A stretch of 64,000 nucleotides of DNA, taken from contig NZ_FOYL01000006.1 in the NCBI RefSeq assembly GCF_900115955.1, forward strand, positions 215,849 to 279,848, in the 5' to 3' direction. Positions 24,384-33,155 of the stretch are shown piece after piece. The notes below the pieces were generated by a model. It ran no database searches, had not been told where the DNA came from, and worked only from the letters and a program-made list of their open reading frames with translations. This DNA is from Lentzea waywayandensis (GTDB lineage Bacteria; Actinomycetota; Actinomycetes; Mycobacteriales; Pseudonocardiaceae). Each line of letters begins with the position of its first letter. The stretch's first letter is position 1. The translations under genes and the position numbers were made by a program.

Positions 24384-25046
24384 TCACGTCGTTACGTCGG
24401 CCAGGATCCGGTCGAACAACTCGAGGGCGGCCTGGGCGTGCGCGACCGTCAGCGGCACGTCCGAACCCTGCCGGGAGGACACCAGGTCGAGGATCGGCAG
24501 GTCGGGCCAGCGGGCGGCGGCCAGTTCGCCGGCGCGGGACTTGCTGACGATCTCGCCGGTGCGGATGGTGTGCCACAGTCGCGCTGGGCCGAGGCCCACC
24601 CACAGCACCGACTCACGCGGTATCGGCGCCTGGAGATCCAGAGCGGGGAGCACCTCGCGGAAGCGATCGAAGTCGAGCTTCCAGTAGCTCACGAGGTTGT
24701 CGCGGCAGTAGGCCTCGACATCAGCTGCGGTGCCAGGGCATGAAGGCCGTGCGCCGCGCACGGTCTGACCGACGGTGCGCAACTGTTGCCACAGCACGGG
24801 AGTGATCTCACCGGCCAGCGGCGTCACGTCGAAAACCGGCTTCTCCAGCGAACCTGCCAGCACGATCGCGACGTCGGCGCCCTCGAAAGCGGGCACTTCG
24901 GCGGCCGACGCAAGCTCGATCACGATGTCCAGGTCCGAGCCGGAAACGACGTCGTCCAGCACACGCGACCCATAAACATGCGCGCCTGCCACGAGACCCG
25001 GCAGGCGCGCATCCAAGAACGTCAAGTACTCCCCAGGTGTCACCAC
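24384..25046 (-). CDS. Nucleotidyltransferase-fold protein
   Basis: About 220 residues from the GTG at 25046, chosen because TAGTTT lies 7 nt upstream. The motif GSRVLDDVVSGSDLDIVIE is the GS-x-DxD core of minimal nucleotidyltransferases, followed by a helical domain (about 125-220). It could modify small molecules or proteins; the target is unknown. It has no antitoxin-like neighbour. Confidence 0.75.
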   Translation of the reverse strand: MVTPGEYLTFLDARLPGLVAGAHVYGSRVLDDVVSGSDLDIVIELASAAEVPAFEGADVAIVLAGSLEKPVFDVTPLAGEITPVLWQQLRTVGQTVRGARPSCPGTAADVEAYCRDNLVSYWKLDFDRFREVLPALDLQAPIPRESVLWVGLGPARLWHTIRTGEIVSKSRAGELAAARWPDLPILDLVSSRQGSDVPLTVAHAQAALELFDRILADVTT

Positions 25047-25056
25047 CCGGTCCAAA

Positions 25057-25629
25057 CTACCGCCGGCGAACGAGCGCCCAGGCTCCCGGCAGCACGCCCG
25101 CGGCCAGCGCGATCTTCAGCGCGTCACCGATCAGGAACGGCAGCACGCCGACGGCCAGGGCCTTGCCCAGGCCCATCCCGGTCATCGCCATCAGCCACGG
25201 CACGCCGACGGAGTAGATCACCAGGTTGCCCAGCGCCATCGTCCCCAGGGTGCGCAACGGCGTGCGGTCGCCACCGCGTCCGGCCAGGTAGCCCACGAGA
25301 GCGCCGGCGAACACGAAGCCGACGACGTAGCCGAGCGAGACCGGGACGCCGGACGAACCGCCCTGGAACCACGGCACGCCCGCGACGCCCGCGATCAGGT
25401 ACAGCAGCATCGAGGTCGCTCCGCGCTGCCAGCCGAGAGAAGCGCCGACGAGCAGAGCGGCGAACGTCTGGCCCGTCAGCGGAACCGGGCTGCCGGGGAT
25501 CGGCAACGCCACCTGCGCGGCGAGGCCGGTGAGGGCGGCGCCGGCGACGACCAGCATCAGGTCGCGGGCCAGTGCGCCCGGCACGAAGTCGGCGAGCACG
25601 GTGCGACGAGGCGCGAGTGCGAGAGTCAC
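25057..25629 (-). CDS. bioY: Biotin transporter substrate-binding subunit
   Basis: 190 residues with about six membrane helices and the BioY signature (PIPGSPVPLTGQTFAALLVG). BioY is the S component of the ECF biotin transporter; no ECF ATPase or T component is adjacent, so it may work alone or with a shared module. A GGGAGGG ribosome site precedes the GTG. A 16-bp palindrome upstream is a likely operator. Confidence 0.95.
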   Translation of the reverse strand: MTLALAPRRTVLADFVPGALARDLMLVVAGAALTGLAAQVALPIPGSPVPLTGQTFAALLVGASLGWQRGATSMLLYLIAGVAGVPWFQGGSSGVPVSLGYVVGFVFAGALVGYLAGRGGDRTPLRTLGTMALGNLVIYSVGVPWLMAMTGMGLGKALAVGVLPFLIGDALKIALAAGVLPGAWALVRRR

Positions 25630-25651
25630 GTTCCCTCCCAGACGGAATCGA

Positions 25652-25667
25652 GTGAACCGAGGTTAAC
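25652..25667. promoter_or_regulatory. Palindrome upstream of bioY, candidate biotin operator
   Basis: GTGAACC-GA-GGTTAAC is an inverted repeat with one mismatch, 23 bp upstream of the bioY start. It resembles the TGAAC-N-GTTA-type boxes bound by BioQ regulators of actinobacteria. The match is by eye. Confidence 0.5.
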
Positions 25668-25729
25668 CACGGAAGCTCGGGAACGTCTTTGTTCGATCTC
25701 TACAAAGTGACCGGTCACACACGTGCCGG

Positions 25730-27100
25730 TCAGACGTCGAGGGCGACCTTGCCCGCCACCCGGTCCTCGTTGCGGCGCGTTTTGGTCCAACCGTTGTTGC
25801 CGCGCACCAAACGGATCAGCGCGCGCCACGACGTGATGTAGAAGGTGTAGATGTACAGCGCGTAGCCGAACCCGTACGCGATGGACTTCCAGAACCCGAC
25901 GGGCACGCAGCGTGCGCGATACACCGGTCCCCACAGGACGAACGGCATGAGCCCGAACGCGCCGTAGACCGTGAACAGGATCCACGCGCCGTCGAAGAAC
26001 CACGACACGACTTCGGTGGGCGACATCGCGAACCGGTAGGCCATCATCGCCAGCGGAATCGGGTAGATGAGCGTGCCGAGCAACTGCATCCACGGTTGCG
26101 CGAGGTAGTACATCATCTCCGCCGCGCCCAACGTGGTCAGGTGGTCGGAGTCCCAGATGCGCCGCAGATAACGCATGCACTGCATGGTTCCCTGGCCCCA
26201 CCGCGTGCGTTGCGCCAAGAAGCGCCGCAACGAGTACAGCGCCTCCTGGTTCACGTGCGTGTCCAACGAGAAACCCGTGTGCCAGCCTGCGGTCAGCAGG
26301 TGCACGCCGAGCTCGAAGTCCTCCAGCAACGAGCCGCGCCACGGACTTCCGGTCGGCCCGGCGATCGAGTCCAAAGCGGACAGCCGGGTGAACTGACCGT
26401 TGCCGCCCATGGAGATCGTGCCGGTGGCGCCGCGCGACATCTGGATCGCCGCGATGGCCGTGCGGAACTCCAGGTCCTGCATCCGCACGAGCCCGGCCCC
26501 GAACGCGCGCCGCCACCACGTCACGCCCGGTTGTCTCAACCCGGCGTTGATCATCCGCACGTCCACCTGCACGGCGCCGATCCGCGGGTTGCCGAAGAGG
26601 TGTTGTGCCGCACAGACTTTCAGGCAGTTCGGGGCCGGTCGGCCGTCCGCGTCCACCACCACGATGATCGCGCGGTCGGCGTCCGCGCGCCGGCCCATCC
26701 ACATCTTCAACGTGCGGTACGCGTCGTTCAACGCGTTGCCCTTGCCGGTGCGGGCATACGGGCGTTGGCGTTGCACGAGGTGGATCTGCGGATCCCGGAT
26801 ACCGCCGTTGCGCTTCAACGTCCGCACGACTCCAGCGGTGCGGTCGTCGGAGTCGTCGTCGATGACCCACACGTGCGCGATGGGGAACGTCGTGCGCAGG
26901 TACCGGATCGTGTCGCCGATGACGGCCTCCTCGTCGCGGCACGGCACGAAGAAGTGCCACTCCAGCGACGAAGGCTCGCCGACGGGCGCGGGTTTGCGCC
27001 GCAGGTACGGGATCACGATCACGAACACGTACGTCACGAAGGCGACGCTCATGGTCAGAGCGAGCGCCTGCGTGAACCCGAGAACGAGGTCGAGGCTCAC
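25730..27100 (-). CDS. Membrane glycosyltransferase family 2, exosortase-associated
   Basis: 456 residues. An N-terminal membrane helix, a GT2 catalytic domain (FFVPCRDEEAVIGD nucleotide-binding start; VWVIDDDSDD; VVVDADGRP DxD; EDFELGVHL; QRTRWGQGT, the QxxRW motif of processive synthases) and four C-terminal membrane helices. It resembles cellulose/hyaluronan-synthase-like enzymes that build exopolysaccharide. The GTG start overlaps the exosortase stop (GTGA), so the two are co-translated, and a surface glycan role is likely. Confidence 0.88.
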   Translation of the reverse strand: MSLDLVLGFTQALALTMSVAFVTYVFVIVIPYLRRKPAPVGEPSSLEWHFFVPCRDEEAVIGDTIRYLRTTFPIAHVWVIDDDSDDRTAGVVRTLKRNGGIRDPQIHLVQRQRPYARTGKGNALNDAYRTLKMWMGRRADADRAIIVVVDADGRPAPNCLKVCAAQHLFGNPRIGAVQVDVRMINAGLRQPGVTWWRRAFGAGLVRMQDLEFRTAIAAIQMSRGATGTISMGGNGQFTRLSALDSIAGPTGSPWRGSLLEDFELGVHLLTAGWHTGFSLDTHVNQEALYSLRRFLAQRTRWGQGTMQCMRYLRRIWDSDHLTTLGAAEMMYYLAQPWMQLLGTLIYPIPLAMMAYRFAMSPTEVVSWFFDGAWILFTVYGAFGLMPFVLWGPVYRARCVPVGFWKSIAYGFGYALYIYTFYITSWRALIRLVRGNNGWTKTRRNEDRVAGKVALDV

Positions 27101-27615
27101 TTCCGCGTGGCCAGCCAGACGAACGCGACCAACGCCGCCGCGCCACCGAACACGCTCACCATCGAGCCGAGCAGGGTGTGGCCCCAGTAGTAGCCGGTGT
27201 CGACGCCCAGCCACTGCACCAGGCCCACCAGCGTCAGCACCCGGAACTGGTTGACGATCACGACCGCCAGCGCGGCGATCCCCAGCGCGAACAGCACCCG
27301 GTTCTGGATGCGGGGACGCAACGCGATCATCACCGCCCCCACCACGATCAACGGCAGCACCAGGAACGCGGACGTGCACTCCGGCGTCATCCGCAGGCCC
27401 AGCGGGGTGTCCGAGCCCAGTCCGAAGTAGACGGTCTGGCGTTCCGGGATCACGTCCACGCCGTAGGAGCTGATGACGCTCAGGATCGCGCCGGACAGGG
27501 AGATCTCGGCCGTGCGGTACAGACGGTGTGCGAACACGAGTCCCGCGGCTACGGCGAGCAGGACGACCACGGTCACCCGGCTCGGGAATGTGGCGCGGCG
27601 CAGGGCAAGCGTCAC
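27097..27615 (-). CDS. Exosortase (actinobacterial XrtP-like)
   Basis: 172 residues with about five membrane helices. The exosortase/archaeosortase catalytic triad is present: Cys80 in TPECTSAFLVLP, Arg125 in NQFRVLTLV and His146 in YWGHTLLGS. These transpeptidases process C-terminal sorting signals and anchor proteins on the surface. The GTG start has AAGGATC upstream. The divergent gene encodes a choice-of-anchor-P-type protein, the probable substrate. The subtype name is from memory and should be checked. Confidence 0.85.
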   Translation of the reverse strand: MTLALRRATFPSRVTVVVLLAVAAGLVFAHRLYRTAEISLSGAILSVISSYGVDVIPERQTVYFGLGSDTPLGLRMTPECTSAFLVLPLIVVGAVMIALRPRIQNRVLFALGIAALAVVIVNQFRVLTLVGLVQWLGVDTGYYWGHTLLGSMVSVFGGAAALVAFVWLATRK

Positions 27616-27910
27616 CCGAGGATCCTTTCCACCGATGAGGGAGCGCCCAGACGGGCTACTTGACGTTCCATCGGTAGACGCAACGTCATACCTCACCCCC
27701 GGATCGGGTGACGCCGTAACCGGAAATTGATCAAAAAAGCCACGATGGGTGGCGCCGATTGGGCGAGTCGAGTGGTCGTGTCGCTCGATACGGGGAGTAA
27801 CCCTCAGTTCCCTCGAAAGAAAGCCGATGCCGGTAATTGCCCCCGGAAAGCGTGAAACCACATTGGTATCAACGCGCCCTGGGGCCGGAGGAATCAAGGG
27901 AAGGAGTTTC
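27616..27910. other. Divergent intergenic region between exosortase and its putative substrate
   Basis: 295 bp without a convincing gene and more A+T-rich than its surroundings. It must hold promoters for both the exosortase/glycosyltransferase pair and the surface-protein operon. An AAGGAG ribosome site lies at its right end. No clear operator was seen. Confidence 0.6.
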
Positions 27911-28675
27911 ATGCGTGTCCGAATGACGGGACTGGCTGGAGTCATCGCGATTGCCGCACTCCTGGTCGGTGCCGCACCTGCTTCGGCCGCTCCGGGGGAC
28001 GCCTCGGCCTACGGTGCGAGGCTCAACGTGACGCTGCTCGGCAGCCCCGCGGTCAACGCGGAGCCTTTCGCCGCAGCCAATGCGAACGGTCCTACCCAGA
28101 ACACGTTCGCAGGCGTCGACCTCACCGGGATTCTGAAGACCGGTCTCATCAACGCCTCCGCGTCCCGGGACGAGAAGTCCGGCGGCGTGTACTCGCGGGC
28201 GAGCACCGCGGACGTCCGGGTCGACCTGCTCTCCAAGGTCACCGGCAAGATCTCCGCCGAACTGGTGGAGGCGGAGTGCACGGCGACCCAGAAGGGTCTG
28301 GCCGGCAAGTCCAAGCTCGCGGGCGTGAACCTCGGCAAACTCGGCCAGGTCAACGCCGATCCTGCGGCCAACACCAAACTGGACGTCCAGCTGGCCGGCG
28401 TCAAGATCGCTGAAGTGATCTTCAACGAGCAGATCAAGAACGACGACGGCAGCCTCACCGTGAACGCGATTCACATCAAGCTGCTGCAGGGCGTGCTCGG
28501 CGGTATCGGCACGGGCGACGTGATCCTCTCGTCCGCCACGTGCGGCCCCGCGGGCCTGCCCATTCCGATGGCGTCGGGGGCGGGCCTGTGGATCGGCCTC
28601 GGCCTGCTCGGTGTCGCCGCCGCTCCGGTCGCGTTCGTGGCGCTGCGCCGTCGCGCGTCGCTCAACGCGGCCTGA
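27911..28675 (+). CDS. Choice-of-anchor P-type secreted surface protein
   Basis: 254 residues: signal peptide (cleavage near ASA-APG), a beta-rich body with two Cys, then GLPIPMASGAGLWIG leading into a membrane helix and an RRRASLNAA tail. The C-terminus (short motif, helix, Arg cluster) fits a sorting signal read by the divergent exosortase rather than an LPxTG sortase. It is an excellent exosortase substrate candidate. A paralog lacking the anchor lies at 30278. Confidence 0.8.
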   Translation: MRVRMTGLAGVIAIAALLVGAAPASAAPGDASAYGARLNVTLLGSPAVNAEPFAAANANGPTQNTFAGVDLTGILKTGLINASASRDEKSGGVYSRASTADVRVDLLSKVTGKISAELVEAECTATQKGLAGKSKLAGVNLGKLGQVNADPAANTKLDVQLAGVKIAEVIFNEQIKNDDGSLTVNAIHIKLLQGVLGGIGTGDVILSSATCGPAGLPIPMASGAGLWIGLGLLGVAAAPVAFVALRRRASLNAA

Positions 28676-28691
28676 TCGAGGAGAGCGGCGG

Positions 28692-28883
28692 ATGTACAAG
28701 GTCCCCGGTACGGGCGTCGGTGTCGGCACGAGCGTGGGCGCCCTCGCGGTCACCGGTGCGGACGTGACGTGGTGGATCGTCGTGGGCATCGTGCTCTTGC
28801 TCGCTGGTGCGGTCCTCCTGCACAGCACGCGCAAGAAGCGCCGAGCGGCCCCGATCCAGGTCAGACCGAACCGAGCTGGCTGA
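28692..28883 (+). CDS. Tiny membrane protein with LAVTG sorting motif
   Basis: 63 residues with no signal peptide: a Gly/Val N-terminus, LAVTG at 18-22, a membrane helix (about 25-45) and a RKKRR positive tail. LAxTG is the sortase E signal, so this looks like a minimal sortase substrate whose cleaved product would be only 21 residues. GAGGAG precedes the ATG; it lies 16 bp after the surface-protein gene and before the epimerase gene, in one operon. Confidence 0.65.
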   Translation: MYKVPGTGVGVGTSVGALAVTGADVTWWIVVGIVLLLAGAVLLHSTRKKRRAAPIQVRPNRAG

Positions 28884-28950
28884 CATGGTCCGCCTGGGGT
28901 TACCCCCGGCCCCAGGCGGACCTCCCGGTCTCCCCGAGAAGAGGACAACG

Positions 28951-30123
28951 GTGAGGAAAGAAGTTCTGCTCGTGGCCGGCACCCGGCCGGAAGCACTGAA
29001 GATCGCCCCGGTCGCCATCGCGTTGAAGGGACACCCCGGCCTCCGTCCCACGGTCGTCCACAGCGGACAGCACTCCGGCATGGTCGAGCAGGCGCTGCGC
29101 GCGTTCGACCTGGAGCCGGACGTGCGGCTGGACGTTCCCCGCGTCACCGGGACGCAGGCCGAGCTGGTCTCCCGGTTGTTACCCGAGTTCGACGCCCTGC
29201 TGGAGGAGCGCGACCCCGCGGTCACCCTCGTGCAGGGCGACACCACGACGACGCTCGCCGCGGCTCTGGCGTCGTTCTGGCGCGGAATCCCCGTGGCACA
29301 CCTCGAAGCCGGTCTGCGCACAGGCGACCTGTACGGCCCGTTCCCCGAGGAGGGGAACCGGCAGATGATCTCCCGCATCACGTCGCTGCACCTCGCGCCG
29401 ACCGACGACGCCGCGAACGCGCTGAACTCCGAGTCCCTGCCGGACAGCCACATCGTCGTCACCGGCAACACCGTCGTGGACGCCGTGCAGCGCGTCGCCT
29501 CCGCCGACCTTCCCGCGTCCAGCCCGGATCTCGTCGCCCTGGAACGCTCCCTGGACGCCACCGGCGGCCGCCTCATGCTCGTCACCGTGCACCGCCGTGA
29601 GTCGTGGGGACGTCCGCTCATGCGCGTGCTCAACGCAGTGCGCGCCATCGCCGACCGCCACCCCGACCTGCACGTGCTGATCCCCGCGCACCCGAACCCC
29701 GGTGTGCGCGAACAGGTCGTGTCACTGCTGGGCGGTCACGAGCGCGTCGTCATCACCGACCCGCTCGACTACCCGGACCTGGTGCGCGCGCTGCGCCGCT
29801 CGGCCCTCGTGCTCACCGACTCCGGCGGCATCCAGGAGGAGGCGCCCACGTTCGGCGTGCCGGTGCTGGTGCTGCGCGAGACCACCGAACGCATGCTCGC
29901 CGTCGACGCCGGGTGCGCCTGGCTCGTCGGCACCGACACCACCCGCATCCTCGCCGAGGCGGGCTGGGTGCTCGGTTCCCGGCTGCGGCTTCCCCTGGGG
30001 CGCAACCCGTTCGGTGACGGGCGTGCCGCCGTGCGGGTGTGCTCCGCGTTGGAGAGGCTGGCCGGCCTCCCCACCGCCCTGCCGCGCCGGGAGCCGTTCG
30101 CCACGCTGGCCGGTGTTCGGTAG
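28951..30123 (+). CDS. wecB: UDP-N-acetylglucosamine 2-epimerase
   Basis: 390 residues from the GTG at 28951 (GAAGAGGAC upstream). The family motifs are complete: GTRPEALKIAPV, VVHSGQHSGM, QGDTTTTLA, HLEAGLRTGD, PEEGNRQMIS and TDSGGIQEEAPTFGVPVLVLRE. It interconverts UDP-GlcNAc and UDP-ManNAc. Its place in the exosortase locus suggests that ManNAc-containing surface polysaccharide is made together with the neighbouring glycosyltransferase. Confidence 0.93.
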   Translation: MRKEVLLVAGTRPEALKIAPVAIALKGHPGLRPTVVHSGQHSGMVEQALRAFDLEPDVRLDVPRVTGTQAELVSRLLPEFDALLEERDPAVTLVQGDTTTTLAAALASFWRGIPVAHLEAGLRTGDLYGPFPEEGNRQMISRITSLHLAPTDDAANALNSESLPDSHIVVTGNTVVDAVQRVASADLPASSPDLVALERSLDATGGRLMLVTVHRRESWGRPLMRVLNAVRAIADRHPDLHVLIPAHPNPGVREQVVSLLGGHERVVITDPLDYPDLVRALRRSALVLTDSGGIQEEAPTFGVPVLVLRETTERMLAVDAGCAWLVGTDTTRILAEAGWVLGSRLRLPLGRNPFGDGRAAVRVCSALERLAGLPTALPRREPFATLAGVR

Positions 30124-30277
30124 CACCGGAGTTGTTTCAGGACGACCAGATCGCCTGTCACTCGTCCGGGTATTTGGCCACACGAACGGGTGACATGGGG
30201 TGCCGGGCTGGTCTCCACGCCGGGCAACACAACCATTATCGGGCGGTGGTAACCGAGCTGAAGGGGAAGTGGCAACA

Positions 30278-30946
30278 GTGCGCATGAGGTTGATCGCCGC
30301 GACGGCGGTCGCGCTGACGGTGGTGACCGCGGCTCCCGCGTTCGCCGCCAACCCGCCCGGCACCGCGAGCGCCGGATCCGCCGACTTCGCCAAGGCGGAC
30401 CAGACGTTCAAGGTCGCGCCGCTCGCGGTGTGCGACGTGAACCCGGACGCGGCGGGCACCGTCACCGGTGCCAGCCCTGCCGTGAGCAGGACCGGGCTCA
30501 AGATCGGTGAGACCGGCTCGACCTGCACGACCGAGGTCGTGAACCCGGACGAGTTCCTCACGAAGACGAAGTCCGCGGCCAAGGGCGCCGGCTTCGACCT
30601 GTCCGCCCTCGCCGGGCTGTCCGGCGGGAACAAGGGACCGCGGCTCAAGATCGCCGAGTGGTCGATCACCTGCGAGGCCAACGAGAAGGGCACGTCGGCG
30701 GGCTGGGAGCTCAAGGGCATGTCCGGCTGGACCGGGCTGCCGCAGCAGCTTCCGTCCGGCTACGTGCACGACATCAAGGCGAGCAACGGAACCGTGCTCG
30801 CCAAGGCCAAGTTCACCGACACGGTGTTCCCGGTGCCGAACGACGGCAGCATCGCGATGACGCTGTTGAAGATCACCTTCGAACCGTCGTCCGGCTACAC
30901 CGGAAGCATCACCGTCGGCACGGTGGCCTGCTCGCCGACTCCGTAG
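30278..30946 (+). CDS. Secreted choice-of-anchor P-like protein without anchor
   Basis: 222 residues. A signal peptide (cleavage near AFA-ANP) is followed by a Gly/Lys/Asp-rich beta body with Cys pairs, ending ...VACSPTP with no membrane helix, so it is secreted or non-covalently bound. It is similar in style to the protein at 27911. GAAGGGGAAG precedes the GTG. Probably part of the exosortase locus. Confidence 0.7.
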   Translation: MRMRLIAATAVALTVVTAAPAFAANPPGTASAGSADFAKADQTFKVAPLAVCDVNPDAAGTVTGASPAVSRTGLKIGETGSTCTTEVVNPDEFLTKTKSAAKGAGFDLSALAGLSGGNKGPRLKIAEWSITCEANEKGTSAGWELKGMSGWTGLPQQLPSGYVHDIKASNGTVLAKAKFTDTVFPVPNDGSIAMTLLKITFEPSSGYTGSITVGTVACSPTP

Positions 30947-30951
30947 CGGAC

Positions 30952-31491
30952 TCAGGCGATACCGACGCCCGCGGCGAGCAGTTCCTCAACTGCGGCGTCG
31001 CGGGTCGTCGGCGAGACCGCCGCGGTCAGGCCGACGAGGACCGTCGTGCGGAAGCCGTTGCGCTGCGCGTCCAGGGCCGTGGCGCGGACGCAGTGGTCGG
31101 TCGCGATGCCGACGACGTCCACATCGGTCACGCCGTTGTCCGTCAGCCAGCCCGCGAGGTCGTTCTCCGCCTCGAAACCCGAGTAGGCGGCGGCGAACCG
31201 GCCCTTCGAGAAGACCTGTTCCACGCGTGCGACGTCGAGCTCCGGGTGGAACGACGCGCCGGGCGTGCCCGCCACGCAGTGCACCGGCCACGAGTCGATG
31301 AAGTCCGGGGTCAGAGAGAAGTGCGGGCCCGGATCCACGTGGTAGTCGCGCGTCGCCACGACGTGGTCGTACGCCGAGGTGGCGATGTGCTGCGTGATGG
31401 CCGCGGCGACGGCCGCACCACCGTTGACGGCCAGCGAACCGCCCTCGCAGAAGTCGTTCTGGACGTCGACGACGATCAGTGCCTTGGTCAT
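30952..31491 (-). CDS. pncA: Nicotinamidase
   Basis: 179 residues of the isochorismatase fold. The catalytic triad is readable: Asp in VDVQNDFCEGG (about residue 8), Lys in SKGRF and Cys in GIATDHCVRAT. Metal His residues are in TRDYHVDPGPHF. It converts nicotinamide to nicotinate for NAD salvage. The ATG follows the pncB stop by 1 nt, so the two consecutive salvage enzymes are translationally coupled. Confidence 0.94.
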   Translation of the reverse strand: MTKALIVVDVQNDFCEGGSLAVNGGAAVAAAITQHIATSAYDHVVATRDYHVDPGPHFSLTPDFIDSWPVHCVAGTPGASFHPELDVARVEQVFSKGRFAAAYSGFEAENDLAGWLTDNGVTDVDVVGIATDHCVRATALDAQRNGFRTTVLVGLTAAVSPTTRDAAVEELLAAGVGIA

Positions 31492-31492
31492 G

Positions 31493-32776
31493 TCAGCCTT
31501 CCAGGTAGATCGTCGGGATCGCGGGCTCACCGCGCGAGAGCTTGAGGCCCTCCCACGGCACGCTCACCAGCGCCGCGCGCAGGCGTTCGCGGTCCTGCTC
31601 CAGCGTGGGGACCTCGTCGGTACGCTGCCCGCCACGCATCAGCGGAATCTGCACGAGCCTGTCGTACGGGCCGAGCTCGGGTTGCGCCGAGGCCTGGAAC
31701 ACGACCTCCTCCAGCGCCGTGCCCGTGTCCTTGTGGCGGCGCAACGCCTTCTTCCAGCCGCCGCGCGACTGCTTCGACGTGCTGCGCTTCTCGACGTGCC
31801 TGCCGTCGACCTCGACCAGCTTGTAGACCATGCCCGCGGTCGGCGAGCCCGAGCCGACCACCACCGACGTGCCGACGCCGTACGCGTCCACGGGCTCGGC
31901 GCGCAGGGCGGCGATCGAGTACTCGTCCAGGTCACCGGACACGACGATGCGGGTGTTGCGGGCGCCCAGCGAGTCGAGCTGGTCGCGGGCCTGCCGGGCC
32001 AGCACGCCCAGGTCGCCCGAGTCGATCCGGATCGCGCCCAGGTCGGGGCCGGCGACCGCGACGGCCGTCTTGATGCCCTCGGTGATGTCGTAGGTGTCGA
32101 CCAGCAACGTCGTCCCGGCGCCCAGTGCCTCGACCTGGCTGCGGAAGGCCGCTTCCTCGGAGTCGTGCAGCAACGTGAACGCGTGCGCGCACGTGCCGGC
32201 CGTCGGGATGCCGTGGCGGCGTCCGGCCTCCAGGTTGGACGTCGCGGTGAAGCCCGCCAGGTACGACGCGCGGGCGCACGCCACGGCGGCTTCCTCGTGC
32301 GTGCGGCGCGAGCCCATCTCGATCATGCGACGGCCGTTCGCTGCGGTCACCATGCGGGCGGCGGCGGACGCGATCGCGCTGTCGTGGTTGAGGATCGAGA
32401 GCGCGAGCGTCTCCAGCACCACGCCCTCGGCGAACGACGCGCGGACCGTCAGCACCGGCGAACCGGGGAAGTACAGCTCGCCCTCGGGGTAGCCGTCGAT
32501 CTCGCCGGAGAACCGGTAGTTCGCGAGCCATTCCAAGGTGGAATCGTCGACCACGGCGTTGCGGCGCAGCTGGTCGATCTCCTCCTCGCCGAAGCGGAAG
32601 GCCTCGATCGCGTCGAGCAGCCTGCCCACGCCCGCGACCACGCCGTAGCGCCGTTCGTTCGGAAGCCTGCGCGCGAACAGCTCGAACACGCACGGACGGT
32701 CACCGGTGCCGTCACGCAGCGCGGCCGCGAGCATGGTGAGCTCGTAGTGGTCTGTCAGCAACGCCGTCGAGTTCAT
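31493..32776 (-). CDS. pncB: Nicotinate phosphoribosyltransferase
   Basis: 427 residues from the ATG at 32776 (TAGGGT 8 nt upstream). Family signatures: ALLTDHYELTMLAAAL at the N-terminus, GSRRTHEEAAV and DSGDLGVLARQARDQLDS. It converts nicotinate to NaMN, downstream of PncA. The gene is divergent from clpS and matches the M. tuberculosis pncB1-clpS arrangement. Confidence 0.95.
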   Translation of the reverse strand: MNSTALLTDHYELTMLAAALRDGTGDRPCVFELFARRLPNERRYGVVAGVGRLLDAIEAFRFGEEEIDQLRRNAVVDDSTLEWLANYRFSGEIDGYPEGELYFPGSPVLTVRASFAEGVVLETLALSILNHDSAIASAAARMVTAANGRRMIEMGSRRTHEEAAVACARASYLAGFTATSNLEAGRRHGIPTAGTCAHAFTLLHDSEEAAFRSQVEALGAGTTLLVDTYDITEGIKTAVAVAGPDLGAIRIDSGDLGVLARQARDQLDSLGARNTRIVVSGDLDEYSIAALRAEPVDAYGVGTSVVVGSGSPTAGMVYKLVEVDGRHVEKRSTSKQSRGGWKKALRRHKDTGTALEEVVFQASAQPELGPYDRLVQIPLMRGGQRTDEVPTLEQDRERLRAALVSVPWEGLKLSRGEPAIPTIYLEG

Positions 32777-32855
32777 GGTCACCAACCCTAAGGTCGCATC
32801 CGGTTTACTCGCACGCGGTCTCCGTCACTGCGGCGAACATGACACCATTGGCGGT

Positions 32856-33155
32856 ATGACCACGCCCGTCGAACAGGAACGGACGCAGCCGGAGGCCGTC
32901 GGCGAGGAGATCGCCGCCGAGGACCGACCGTGGCAGACCGTGGTCTGGAACGACCCGGTAAATCTGATGTCCTACGTGACGTACGTGTTCCAGAAGCTGT
33001 TCGGGTTCAGCAGGGACCATGCGACCAAGCTGATGCTCGACGTGCACCACAAAGGCAAGGCGATCGTGACATCGGGCACCAAGGACAAGGTGGAGGCCGA
33101 CGTGGCGAAACTCCACGCGGCAGGGCTCTGGGCGACCATGCAGCGGGCCTCGTGA
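32856..33155 (+). CDS. clpS: ATP-dependent Clp protease adaptor
   Basis: 99 residues. The ClpS core WQTVVWNDPVNLMSYVTYVF continues into VMLDVHHKG-like sequence (KLMLDVHHKGKAIV), the N-degron pocket. It delivers N-end-rule substrates to ClpC/ClpA-ClpP. The GTGA overlap with the next gene couples translation. Confidence 0.95.
   Translation: MTTPVEQERTQPEAVGEEIAAEDRPWQTVVWNDPVNLMSYVTYVFQKLFGFSRDHATKLMLDVHHKGKAIVTSGTKDKVEADVAKLHAAGLWATMQRAS

Noticed and set aside
24384..25046. Nucleotidyltransferase as half of a toxin-antitoxin pair.
   Set aside because: No HEPN or small partner gene adjacent; the neighbours are bioY and a TIGR04222-like gene.
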